Source: Firmicutes bacterium HGW-Firmicutes-8
Lineage (GTDB): Bacteria > Bacillota > Thermincolia > Thermincolales > UBA2595
DNA length: 37,637 nucleotides
Reading direction: 5' to 3'
Assembly: GCA_002840165.1 (NCBI GenBank)
Contig: PGZN01000020.1
Location: 1 to 37,637, forward strand
The notes under the pieces are model-generated. The model ran no database searches. It had not been told where the DNA came from and saw only the letters and a list, made by a program, of their open reading frames with translations. The number at the start of each line of letters is the position of its first letter. Position 1 is the first letter of the stretch. The position numbers and the translations under genes are program-made. Shown one piece after another: positions 15,615 to 25,300 of this stretch.

Positions 15615-16289
15615 ATGGGTAACACGAAGATTTTAATCGCTGATGACGAAGCCAGAATGAGAAAACTGGTGGGCGACTTTTTGAAAAAGGAAGGCTATTC
15701 AGTAATTGAAGCGGCAGACGGGCAGGAGGCGCTGGACCTGTTCCATCGAAATGACAATCTGGATTTGATTATCCTGGATGTGATGATGCCCGAGTATGAT
15801 GGATGGGCGGTCTGCCGCGAAATCAGGAAGTCATCCCAGGTTCCGATTATTATGCTGACAGCCAGAGGAGAAGAATCCGACGAACTATTCGGCTTTGACT
15901 TAGGGGCTGATGAGTACATTGCTAAACCGTTCAGCCTGAGAATATTAACAGCCAGGGTCCAAGCCCTGCTGAAACGTTCAGGAAACAGTAAGGATGTAAA
16001 ACATTTTAACGGATTGAAGATCGACGACCGCGGGCGGTATGTGTATGTTGACGGCGTCAGTATAGATATGAGTCCCAAAGAATACGAACTGCTGCTGTAC
16101 TTGATCAGTAATCCCGGCCGGGCTTTAAGCAGGGAGCAGATTTTGAATGCTGTCTGGGATTATGATTATTTTGGAGATGTCAGGACTGTCGATACACATA
16201 TTAAAAAGCTCCGTCTGAAGTTAGGCGGCAAAGGTGAATTTATTCAAACTGTAAGGGGGCTGGGTTACCGGTTTGAGGGGGGGGCTTAA
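15615..16289 (+). CDS. OmpR/PhoB-family response regulator
   Basis: A 224-residue two-component response regulator. The receiver domain has the acidic pair in LIADDEA, the phosphorylation Asp at D55 (LIILDVMMPEYDGW), T in MLTARGEE and K in AKPFS. The C-terminal half is a winged helix with SPKEYELLLYLISNPGRALSREQIL and VDTHIKKLRLKLGGKGE, typical of OmpR/PhoB. ATG at 15615 follows GGCGGGAAA. The kinase gene follows after 2 nt, so they form an operon. This regulator is the natural candidate for binding the paired TTCAC boxes at 4932 and 14587. Confidence 0.95.
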   Translation: MGNTKILIADDEARMRKLVGDFLKKEGYSVIEAADGQEALDLFHRNDNLDLIILDVMMPEYDGWAVCREIRKSSQVPIIMLTARGEESDELFGFDLGADEYIAKPFSLRILTARVQALLKRSGNSKDVKHFNGLKIDDRGRYVYVDGVSIDMSPKEYELLLYLISNPGRALSREQILNAVWDYDYFGDVRTVDTHIKKLRLKLGGKGEFIQTVRGLGYRFEGGA

Positions 16290-16291
16290 GG

Positions 16292-17752
16292 ATGTCTATC
16301 CGGACCAGGCTTTTCTTGAGTCTCAGTGCTCTTATAGTTTTTTTTGTAATATTGTCTGTACTGTTAAACTCTCAGTTTCTGGGGAAATATTATATTTCTC
16401 AGAAGAGACAATCCTTAATAGAAAGCAAAAATATGATAGAAGGAATGTACAAAGGTAATCCTGAGTCTATCTCTTTTGAACTGGAAAGCATAGAGCGCAA
16501 CAAGGGAATCAATATTTCATTGTATGGCCTTGATAATCAAATGAAATACTATTCCTCCCTTAGGGTATTTGACATGGGTAACCGCCGGCGGGCTGCGGAG
16601 GGGCCTGCTTTTATGCGTCCAATCCTGTCGATCATGCGGGGTTTATCTAAAGGGAATTTCATTATTGATGTGAATATTGACCCCAGGCTGAAGACAGAAT
16701 TTTTGATATTGACAGCTCGGTTGAGTAATGGGGACATATTGATACTAAGTTCGGCTTTGGCGGCAATAAGTGAGAGCACTGCAATTGCCAACAGGTTTTT
16801 CCTGTTTACCGGCCTAATCACTATCGTTCTGGGCGGCCTGGCCGTGTTTCTGTATACCCGGAGGTTTACCAAACCGATTTTGGATTTGAATGATATTGCC
16901 CAGAGGATGTCTAAACTTGATTTCAGCACAAAATACCCTGTGCAGACTAAAGATGAAATTGGTCAGTTGGGAGACAGTATTAATTCCCTGTCAGACCAGC
17001 TGGACCATGCCATCACCGATTTGACTCAGGCCAATGACAACCTAAAGGAAGACATTGAACGGGAGCGCCGGATCGATAAGATGAGGAAAGAGTTTATCTC
17101 CAATGTTTCCCATGAGCTCAAGACACCGATTGCCCTGATTCAGGGTTACTCTGAAGGTTTGAAATTAAATGTTAATGAAGATGAAGAAAACCGGAATTTT
17201 TATTGTGATGTGATTATGGATGAGACAGATAAGATGAACAGGCTGGTTAGTGACCTGCTGGATTTATCCCAGATCGAATCAGGTAATCTCAAAATAGAAA
17301 AAAGCGTTTTTGATATGTCTTCAATGGTGGAACACCTGCTGGACAAATATAGGCCGATATTGAGTGAAAAGCAAATAGCAGTAAGTGTGAAAAAGGATGA
17401 GAACGTTCCTGTGCTCGGAGACAGGGCGAGGATTGAACAGGTTTTGGTTAATTACCTTAATAATGCCGTAAACCATGTTGATGAAAACAAATTGATCACA
17501 ATTACAGTAACTGTCTGTAATGACAAAGTTAGGGTGGGGGTCTTTAATTCCGGAAAGAATATTCCCGAAGAAGCCCTAAATAAAATATGGACCAGTTTTT
17601 ATAAGGTTGATAAAGCCAGGACACGGGCTTATGGAGGAACCGGATTGGGATTATCTGTAGTCAAATCTATTATGGAACTGCATCAAAATGCTTTTGGTGC
17701 GGAAAACAATAATGACGGAGTCACATTCTGGTTTGAATTAGACAAAAATTAA
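16292..17752 (+). CDS. Membrane sensor histidine kinase
   Basis: A 486-residue class I histidine kinase. Residues 8-30 and about 170-190 are the two membrane helices (LFLSLSALIVFFVILSVLL; FLFTGLITIVLGGLAVFLY), enclosing an extracellular sensor of about 140 residues with no recognised domain. A HAMP linker follows, then the dimerisation domain with phospho-acceptor H274 in SNVSHELKTPIALI, and the ATPase domain with the N box (NYLNNAVNH) and G boxes (SGKNIP, GGTGLGLSVVKSIM). It is co-transcribed with the response regulator (2-nt gap). The signal is unknown; cell-envelope sensing is an inference from the secreted and lipoprotein neighbours. Confidence 0.95.
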   Translation: MSIRTRLFLSLSALIVFFVILSVLLNSQFLGKYYISQKRQSLIESKNMIEGMYKGNPESISFELESIERNKGINISLYGLDNQMKYYSSLRVFDMGNRRRAAEGPAFMRPILSIMRGLSKGNFIIDVNIDPRLKTEFLILTARLSNGDILILSSALAAISESTAIANRFFLFTGLITIVLGGLAVFLYTRRFTKPILDLNDIAQRMSKLDFSTKYPVQTKDEIGQLGDSINSLSDQLDHAITDLTQANDNLKEDIERERRIDKMRKEFISNVSHELKTPIALIQGYSEGLKLNVNEDEENRNFYCDVIMDETDKMNRLVSDLLDLSQIESGNLKIEKSVFDMSSMVEHLLDKYRPILSEKQIAVSVKKDENVPVLGDRARIEQVLVNYLNNAVNHVDENKLITITVTVCNDKVRVGVFNSGKNIPEEALNKIWTSFYKVDKARTRAYGGTGLGLSVVKSIMELHQNAFGAENNNDGVTFWFELDKN

Positions 17753-17791
17753 TTAAAAGACCATTGGCTAAAAACCAATGGTCTTTTAATT
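17751..17791. terminator. Bidirectional terminator between the kinase gene and spo0A
   Basis: Perfect 17-bp stem (AATTAAAAGACCATTGG and its complement), loop CTAAAAA, flanked by A/T runs on both sides, so it serves the kinase gene on the plus strand and spo0A on the minus strand. Confidence 0.85.
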
Positions 17792-17839
17792 AAAGGATTC
17801 AAAGCGCAGGAACAGGGACGTTTGCCAATTTGGGCCTTC

Positions 17840-18610
17840 TTAACTGGCTTGCGAACTTAATCTCAGCTTGTCGGCTACCATCGCAATAAACTCCGAATTT
17901 GTAGGTTTACCCCTCTCCATATTAATGGTATACCCGAAGAATTTATTCATAATTTCTTTATTGCCCCGTCTCCAAGCTAACTCTATGGCATGCCTGATCG
18001 CCCTCTCTACTCTGCTTGCGCTGGTTGTATACTTCTGGGCAATTAAGGGATACAACTCTTTTGTAACAGCGCCTAAGAGGTTAATTTCATCAATTACCAT
18101 CTTAATGGCATCCCTTAAATACTGGTATCCTTTGATGTGAGCCGGAACGCCCATTTCATGGATGATATTAGTAACAGCAATATCCACATTCCCGGTACGT
18201 ACCGGCGGTGTAAACCGAGGAACACTCCCTCCGTCCACCAGCTGCCTGATCCTGGTTACCAAAACCGAAAAATCAAAAGGTTTGAGGATGTAATAATCAG
18301 CGCCTAATTCAATTGCTCTATGGGTCACACTGTCTTGGCCGAGCGCTGTTAACATGATGATTCTGGGTTTAGGCTGGACTCCGGTTACCGCAATCTTTTC
18401 GAGAACGCCGATTCCATCTAAATAGGGCATAATAATGTCTAAGACAACTATGTCAGGTTTTTCCCTGTTAATAATTTCAACAGCTTCCATCCCATTATTA
18501 GCAATTCCCACAACAGTTAAATCGTCTTCCTGAGCAGCAAACTCTTTTAGCAGCTCACAAAATTCCCTATTATCATCTGCAATTAAAATTTTAATACTTC
18601 TTAAACTCAT
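17840..18610 (-). CDS. spo0A: Sporulation master regulator Spo0A
   Basis: A 256-residue Spo0A. The receiver domain has the acidic pocket ([13 protein letters not shown]) and phosphorylation Asp D58 ([13 protein letters not shown]). The C-terminal DNA-binding domain shows [42 protein letters not shown] and the conserved [23 protein letters not shown] close. When phosphorylated it binds TGTCGAA boxes and starts sporulation. ATG at 18610 follows TTGGAGAAAAAAG. In most spore-formers spo0A lies just behind spoIVB; here the upstream side is a 15-codon ORF and a leader, and no spoIVB is in view. Two TGTCGAA-like sites lie about 170-200 bp upstream. Confidence 0.97.
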   Translation of the reverse strand: MSLRSIKILIADDNREFCELLKEFAAQEDDLTVVGIANNGMEAVEIINREKPDIVVLDIIMPYLDGIGVLEKIAVTGVQPKPRIIMLTALGQDSVTHRAIELGADYYILKPFDFSVLVTRIRQLVDGGSVPRFTPPVRTGNVDIAVTNIIHEMGVPAHIKGYQYLRDAIKMVIDEINLLGAVTKELYPLIAQKYTTSASRVERAIRHAIELAWRRGNKEIMNKFFGYTINMERGKPTNSEFIAMVADKLRLSSQAS

Positions 18611-18654
18611 CTTTTTTCTCCAATCATTGATAATATTTCAGCATCCATTCGATA

Positions 18655-18714
18655 TGACATCAACGCTGGAAGCCTTCTTGTTTTCCCAGCGAGGCTTGCA
18701 ACATCACGATGTCA
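18655..18714 (-). promoter_or_regulatory. Structured spo0A leader with mutually exclusive hairpins
   Basis: On the minus strand the order of arms is AAGCCU, CGCUGG, ten bases, AGGCUU, CCAGCG. Each 6-base arm pairs perfectly with its mate, but the two pairings cross and so exclude one another. An outer 7-bp helix (UGACAUC with GAUGUCA, plus positions 18655-18661 and 18708-18714) encloses the region and borders the ribosome site of the 15-codon ORF. This is a switch-like layout, inferred from the sequence only. Confidence 0.4.
18660..18707 (-). CDS. Upstream ORF in the spo0A leader (15 aa)
   Basis: GTG at 18707-18705 lies 7 nt after AGGAGG (18720-18715), an almost perfect ribosome site, stronger than the one of spo0A itself. 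The frame reads MMLQASLGKQEGFQR and ends with TGA, 49 nt before the spo0A start. The reading frame lies wholly within inverted repeats of the leader. It matches no known peptide; its quality as a translation start suggests a regulatory leader. Confidence 0.5.
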   Translation of the reverse strand: MMLQASLGKQEGFQR

Positions 18715-18782
18715 CCTCCTTACATACAATATGAAATCAATCTCTATTGTACTAATTATTGACGACAAAGTCCTAAAAATAG

Positions 18783-18812
18783 CGTCGAATAAATAAGGCA
18801 ATACCTGTCGAA
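18783..18812. promoter_or_regulatory. Two Spo0A-type boxes upstream of spo0A
   Basis: TGTCGAA at 18806-18812 is a perfect 0A box; CGTCGAA at 18783-18789 differs in one base. They are 23 bp apart in the same orientation, about 170-200 bp upstream of spo0A. They would fit autoregulation. Confidence 0.45.
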
Positions 18813-18925
18813 AGCTGACATTTCTTATTGCAGAACATGCTTGTATTGCAAACCGATGTGGTAGTGACTACTGTGCCGTTCCATTTGAAGGACAGGTTAA
18901 AACATACCAATATCTCCCAATTAAG

Positions 18926-18954
18926 TTGACAGTATCAAACACTCATGGTATACT
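18926..18954 (+). promoter_or_regulatory. Vegetative promoter upstream of the glucan synthase
   Basis: TTGACA at 18926-18931, a 17-bp spacer and TATACT at 18949-18954, a near-perfect sigma-A promoter. The predicted start (about 18961) is some 390 nt before the coding start at 19351, leaving a long leader. Confidence 0.75.
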
Positions 18955-18960
18955 TATACA

Positions 18961-19147
18961 GCGTAAGGCGAATAAACATTCTGTACCACCATTTAACAAA
19001 ACAAGATGATGGGACCCTGTTTTGAGGCTTATTCAGCTTCAAGACGGGGTCCTGATGTTTGAACACATATGTACTTTCTGCATAAGAAAGTCATATAGGT
19101 ATAACTGGGACTGTCTTGAAGCAAATTCAGGATAGTCCTTTTGTTTT
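18961..19147 (+). ncRNA. Attenuator-like leader or small RNA before the glucan synthase
   Basis: The leader from the promoter at 18926 has three hairpins. The first (19012-19052) pairs GGACCC and GTTTTGA with TCAAGAC and GGGTCC, about 14 bp with one wobble. The second is a short stem at 19068-19098 (ACTTTC/GAAAGT). The third (19108-19138) is a 13-bp stem followed by TTTTGTTTT, an intrinsic terminator. GCTTCAAGAC (19036-19045, right arm of the first) is the exact complement of GTCTTGAAGC (19113-19122, left arm of the third), a 10-bp anti-terminator. A small frame 19006-19062 (MMGPCFEAYSASRRGPDV) crosses the first stem but has no good ribosome site. No known riboswitch class was recognised. Confidence 0.5.
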
Positions 19148-19350
19148 CCTGATATTTCCTCACCCGTATGATGTTACCTAAGTGCGGTAATTACATAACC
19201 CTTGGTGTTTTAACCTGAACCTGAAATGGATTACGGTACACATGCGGGCGCTTGACAAGGGTATTTTATTTCCTTTACCTGTGAACATTGTTCATGGAGG
19301 AATGGAGGTTTGCTATTTCGGCAAAAATAACAAACAAGGTGATAAACATA

Positions 19351-22300
19351 ATGATGGCAGTAGATGAAACAGAAAAACCGGCAGTGAATAATATTCTGCT
19401 TGGCCCTGAGGATATCGAGAAGCTGGCCCTGGATATTGCCAGGCGCCATGTAGTGGGGCCAAACAGAAGGCTTCCCAGAGGGTTGATGACCCGGGTAGGC
19501 AGTAATTATAAGTCCATTTTAGAAGTGTATAAAACCTTAAACCGGGAAACAGGGGGGGGAGCACCCGCATCTCAGACAGCGGAGTGGCTTCTTGATAATT
19601 TTTATATCATCGAAGAACAGGTCAAGGACATTAAACAATCTCTGGCCAAAAAATGCTTTTCACAGCTTCCCCTGCTTAAGAATGAGCAGATGAAGGGCCT
19701 GCCCAGGATATATGCCTTGGCTTCAGAGTTGGTCACCCATACTGATGGGATGATTGATGAAAAAACCTTAGTTAACTTCATCCGGGCTTACCAATCCCAG
19801 CAGCCGCTCTCCATGGGTGAGTTGTGGGCTATGGCAGTCATGCTCAGGATAGGGTTGATCGAAAAGATCAGCCAAATTTGTCGTGAACAGAGCAGTCATT
19901 ACCAGCAAAGGCACCAGGCTGAACGATTGGCAGAGCTTATTATCAGTACTATTGACCAGGGAGATATTGAGATTCACCGGATAATTAGTGAGCATCTCCG
20001 GGAGAAAAGCGATATCAGCCCTTCTTTCATTGTGGCTTTGGTCCACAAACTAAAAAGGCAGGGCAGAATGACTGCCTCAGTAATTGGATATATCGATAAG
20101 AAGCTGGTCGAAAAAGGTTCTTCTTTGGAAAAGATGGTTAGCACAGAGCTTAAAGCTCAGGCGGCCAGGCAGGTCTCAATTGGCAGTGCGATTACCAGTC
20201 TGAGGATGATTTCATCTGTGGACTGGAATGAAATCTTTGAATCCTTAAGCTGCGTAGAAGAAATTCTGGAACGGGACCCGGCCGGGATTTATGATCAGAT
20301 GGACTTCGAATCAAGGGACCATTATCGTCATGTCGTAGAAAAAATTTCCCTGTATTATGATGTCCCTGAAATCATTGTGGCAGAGAAGGCTTTACGCTGT
20401 GCGCATGAAGTTTTACCGGAAATAGAAGAGGTTTCAACAGAAAATTACCGGGAGCCCAAAGACCATGTCGGTTATTATCTGGTAGGCGACGGCAGAAAAA
20501 GGCTGGAGAAGCAAATTGGTAAAACCAGGGGGCTTAAGGCCGCCCTAGGTTTTTTAAAAGGATATCCTCATTTAGTTTATTTCGGCTCGATGGGTTTATT
20601 TACCCTGGCCGCTATGGCCCTCTTCCTGGGGTATGCCATAAATCAGGGGGCTTTATCTCCCCTGATACTGTTGTTAACCGGCCTGGTCATCCTGGTTCCG
20701 GTAAGTGATATCGCCATAAATATAGTCAATTTTACAGTCAGCAACATCTATTCACCAACGATACTTCCTAAATTAGCCTTGAGGGACGGGATTCCCGAGG
20801 ACAGCAGTACGATGGTGATTATTCCAACCCTGCTGCCAAATGAAAAGCGGGTTAAGGAACTTTTAGAAAAGCTGGAGGTTTACTACCTGGCTAATAAAGA
20901 GGATAATCTTTATTTTGCCCTGGTCAGTGATTTCAGGGATGCCGGTTCCCAAGAGACCAAAGATGATCCTCAAATCATTGAGGCTGCCTTAAACGGGGTT
21001 AATGAATTAAACGCGCGTTATTCAAAAGACAAGACTATTTTCTATTATTTTCACCGGGAGCGGCGCTGCAGCGAGTCCCAAAATCAATGGATGGGCTGGG
21101 AACGGAAAAGAGGGGCTATCGTTGAGCTGAATGACCTGTTGACAGGGGTTAAGGATACCAGTTACACGGTACTCAGCTGTGAATTATCCCAGATTCCCTG
21201 TGTGAAGTATGTTTTAACCCTTGATGCTGATACAAACCTTTCTATGGGTACCGCCAAAAAGCTGATCGGAACGATAGCCCATCCTTTAAATAGACCGGTA
21301 ATCGATCGGAAAAAAGGAAAAGTCGTTAAAGGATATGGCATCCTGCAGCCCCGCATAGGGGTAAGTCTTGACAGCGCTAACAAAACCTTCTTTTCCAGGA
21401 TCTTTGCCGGCCAGGGGGGTATTGATCCTTATACCACGGCTGTTTCCGATGTTTATCAGGACCTGTTCGGGGAAGGGATTTTTACCGGAAAAGGCATTTA
21501 TGAGCTCAGGACTTTTCAAACTTTACTTAAATTAGCCATCCCGGAAGACACCGTCTTAAGCCATGACCTTTTAGAAGGCAGTTATGTCCGGGCTGGTCTT
21601 GTTACAGATATTGAATTGGTTGACGGTTATCCGGCCCGCTTTAATTCATATTCTACGCGGCTCCACCGTTGGGTCAGGGGAGACTGGCAGCTTATTCCCT
21701 GGCTGGCAGCCAGGGTCAAAGACAGCCAGGGAGAGCAGCGGGAAAACCCCCTTTCAGCCCTATCCAAATGGAAAATAATCGATAATTTAAGAAGAAGTTT
21801 GCTAAACCCTACCTTGTTTATTCTAATCGTCCTGGGGTTTTCAGTCCTGCCCGGCAGCGCCCTGGTTTGGCTTGGGTTAGCTGTTATGACTATTGCCTTC
21901 CCGACTATAACCTATTTGACAGGTGGGATACTGGCCAGGAATTATCACCAGACGGAGGGCGCCAAGGGCCAGACCGTTATTACCGGGGTCAGGTCCAGCC
22001 TTTACCAGGCAGGCCTCCAGTTTACCTTTATAGCTTATTACGCTTTTTTAATGACAGATGCTATAGTCAGGACCTTGTTCAGAGTTTTTGTAACGAGAAA
22101 GAATTTGCTTGAATGGATTCCGGCGGCGGACCTGGAAGCCCTGATGAAAAATGATTTGCGTACCTATTATAAAAAAATGTGTATTTCTCCTTTATTTGGA
22201 CTCTTACTCGTAGGTTTGGCCGTCATATGGCCCCATACCGGCGTTGAAATTACCGTGGCGGCGGTAATCTTTGGGATATGGACCGGGGCGCCTTATGCGG

Positions 22301-25300
22301 CCCGGCGGATTAGCCAGGAGTGTATCAAAAAGTTTGAACAGTTAAGTGAGCAGGAACACTCTGAACTGCGCAGGTTAGCCAGAAAAACCTGGGCCTATTT
22401 CGAAGACTTGGTAACAGTTGAGGATAACTATCTCCCGCCCGATAATTATCAGGTTGATCCCCCTAATGGGGCAGCCCATAGGACATCTCCGACTAATATC
22501 GGGTTATTATTGGTTTCCACCTTAGCAGCCCGTGATTTTGGCTATCTCGGTACCGGTGAAATGGTGGAAAAGCTTGAGGCTACTTTGTCAACTATTGAAA
22601 AAATGGAGAAGTGGGATGGGCATCTATACAACTGGTATGATACCTTAAGCCTTAAGGTTCTAAGGCCCAGGTATGTCTCTACTGTTGATAGCGGCAACTT
22701 GGTCGGTTATTTAATTGTGTTGACCGAAGGCCTCCGGCAGTATCTTAACAAGCCCCCGGTTGACCTGAGTCTGGCCCAGGGGTTAATTGATACGATCAGG
22801 ATTTTTAATGAAGAACTAAGTGATGCGGAATCGGCTGTTGATTTTGGGGACCTGGAGGGATATATATTTGAAAGGGAGTACCACCCCCTAAGCTGGCTGG
22901 AAGTATTAAACGGCATTGAGCTCCAGCTGTCTGGTGACAGTCTCAAAGAAATGGTCAACCATTCCCCTTGGGGCAGAAAACTTGTCACTATGACCGGTTC
23001 CTTCAAAAAGGAAACCGAGACCCCAATTGAAAGTATTCAGGAACAGGGTCAAAATCTGTTAAAAAGGATTCGTTTATTAATAGACAATACGAGGTTCATT
23101 CCCTTATTTGATCCTAAAAGGCAGCTTTTTTCGATCGGATATAACGTGGAAGAAGGGTCGCTGACAAAATCATATTATGACTTACTGGCTTCAGAAGCCA
23201 GACTGGCCAGTTATATTGCCATTGCCAGGGGGGAAGTCGACAAAAAACACTGGTTTAGGTTAGGCCGTAAATTAACCCAGGTCGATGGCTATAAAGGGCT
23301 GGCCTCCTGGTCAGGGACTATGTTCGAGTATTTCATGCCTCTGCTGGTAATGAGGAATTTTGAAAATTCCCTGCTTGATGGAACTTATGCTTTTGTAGTT
23401 AAGGCCCAGCAAAAATATGTGGAGAAGCGGAAAATCCCCTGGGGAGTTTCTGAATCAGCTTTCTATGCCTTTGACATTACGCTGAATTACCAGTATAAGG
23501 CCTTTGGCGTACCTGGGGTTGGTCTGAAACGGGGACTCGGTAATGAACTGGTGGTAGCCCCCTATGCTGCCGTTTTGGCCTTAACTACTAATCCTAAAGC
23601 GGTCATGCAAAACATATTGAGATTAAAAGAAGAAGGAATGGATGGAGAATATGGTCTTTATGAGGCCAAAGACTTTACCCCCGGGAGGGCAGCTTTTAAT
23701 GGAGAAAGCTCTGTTATCAAAAATTTTATGGCTCACCACCTGGGGATGAGTCTATTAGCCTTAAACAATTTCTTTTTTAATAACATCATGCAGCAACGTT
23801 TTCATGCTGATCCGGTTATCAAGTCAGCAGAGGTTGTTCTACAGGAGCGAATACCATCAAGGGTTGTCATCCCCAAGGAACACCGGGAAAAATATCAACC
23901 CTTTAAAAGAAAAAACCTGGATGCCCCGGAAGTTGCGAGAAAATACAGGACTCCAAACTCCGAGTTACCCAATGTCCAGCTGCTTTCTAATGGTAGTTAC
24001 TCAGTTATGGTTACTGACGGGGGCTCAGGTTACAGTAAAATCAATGATATGGCGGTGGCCAGGTGGAGGGAAAGCCGTCAGGGCGGCTCAGGGTTTTTTA
24101 TCTATATTCAGAACATCAATTCCAATAACGTCTGGTCTGCTACCTATGAACCGTTTTGTTTTAAACCTGAGGAATACAGGGTGGTTTTTTCACCGGATAA
24201 GGCAGAATTCATCAGAAAAGACGGCAATATTGAAACCCATACTCAAATTGTGGTTTCACCTGAAGATAACGCTGAGGTTAGAAAAATCACTTTAACAAAC
24301 AACAGCCGGTCTCCCCGGGTTATGGAAGTAACCAGCTACTTAGAAACGGTGCTGACCCATCCTGACGCCGACTTGGCTCATCCGGCCTTCAGCAACCTTT
24401 TTGTAACAACAGAATTTGTTCCGCAATCAGATTGTTTGTTGGCTGTCAGGAAGCCCAGGAGTGCAGGTCAGAAACAGGTATGGGCCATGCATACCGTTAC
24501 TGTTGAAGGGAACTCAATCGGAAATATGCAGTATGAGACAGACCGGGCCAGATTTATTGGCCGCAACCGGGGCTTAAAAAATCCCCTGGCGATGGATGTT
24601 GATCAACCTTTATCAAATACAGTAGGGGCTGTTCTTGACCCCATCATGAGTTTAAGAAAAAGGGTCAGGCTTGACCCTGGGCAATCCATCAGAATTTCTT
24701 ATATTGTCGCCGTGACTGAAAACCGCCAAAGCGCTCTCACCCTGGCTGATAAATACCACGATCCTAAAGTGATCGAACGGGCCTTTGAATATGCCTGGAA
24801 CCGCAGTCAAATCGAAGCCGCCCATTTAGATATTGAAACCAGGGATAAAGAAGTCTTTCTAAATATGATTCCTTCCATTCTTTTTCCCGGACCGGCCAGG
24901 CGCAAGCATGAAGAGATGATTGCCAGGAATAAAAAGGGACAGCATTGTCTATGGACTTTTGGAATTTCAGGAGACATCCCAATAGTGTTAGCGGTTATTG
25001 ATGATACAGAAGAAATCGAGATGGTCTATAAACTCCTGAAGGCGCATGAGTTTTGGCAGATGAAGGGCTTAAAGGTTGACCTGGTTTTCCTGACCGAGGA
25101 TGAAGGTAGTTATGACCAGCCGTTACAGGACAGTATCAGGGACGCTGTTTTTGCCAGCCATGCCCGGGATATGGTGAACATGACAGGCGGGGTGTATCTC
25201 CTCAATGCCAATATAATAACTGAGGAAGAAAAAATCCTCATTTGCGCTGTGGCCAGGATTATCCTCAAGGATGATGCCGGGCCTATTGAAGAGCAGTTGA

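Noticed and set aside
19006-19062. 18-codon frame in the glucan synthase leader as a leader peptide
   Set aside because: No convincing ribosome site; mentioned in the leader entry only.
19252-19281. Second promoter (TTGACA-N17-TTACCT) near the glucan synthase start
   Set aside because: The -35 is good but the -10 is poor; kept only as a possibility.
19282-19294. Palindrome TGAACATTGTTCA before the glucan synthase, LexA-like
   Set aside because: The spacing is N3 and not the N4 of the Firmicute LexA box, and no promoter fits around it.
19148-19350. Rest of the glucan synthase leader
   Set aside because: No further strong structure or known riboswitch motif seen.
21162-21519. Minus-strand open frames across the glucan synthase gene
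   Set aside because: They are shadows of a long coding frame, without ribosome sites or recognisable motifs.
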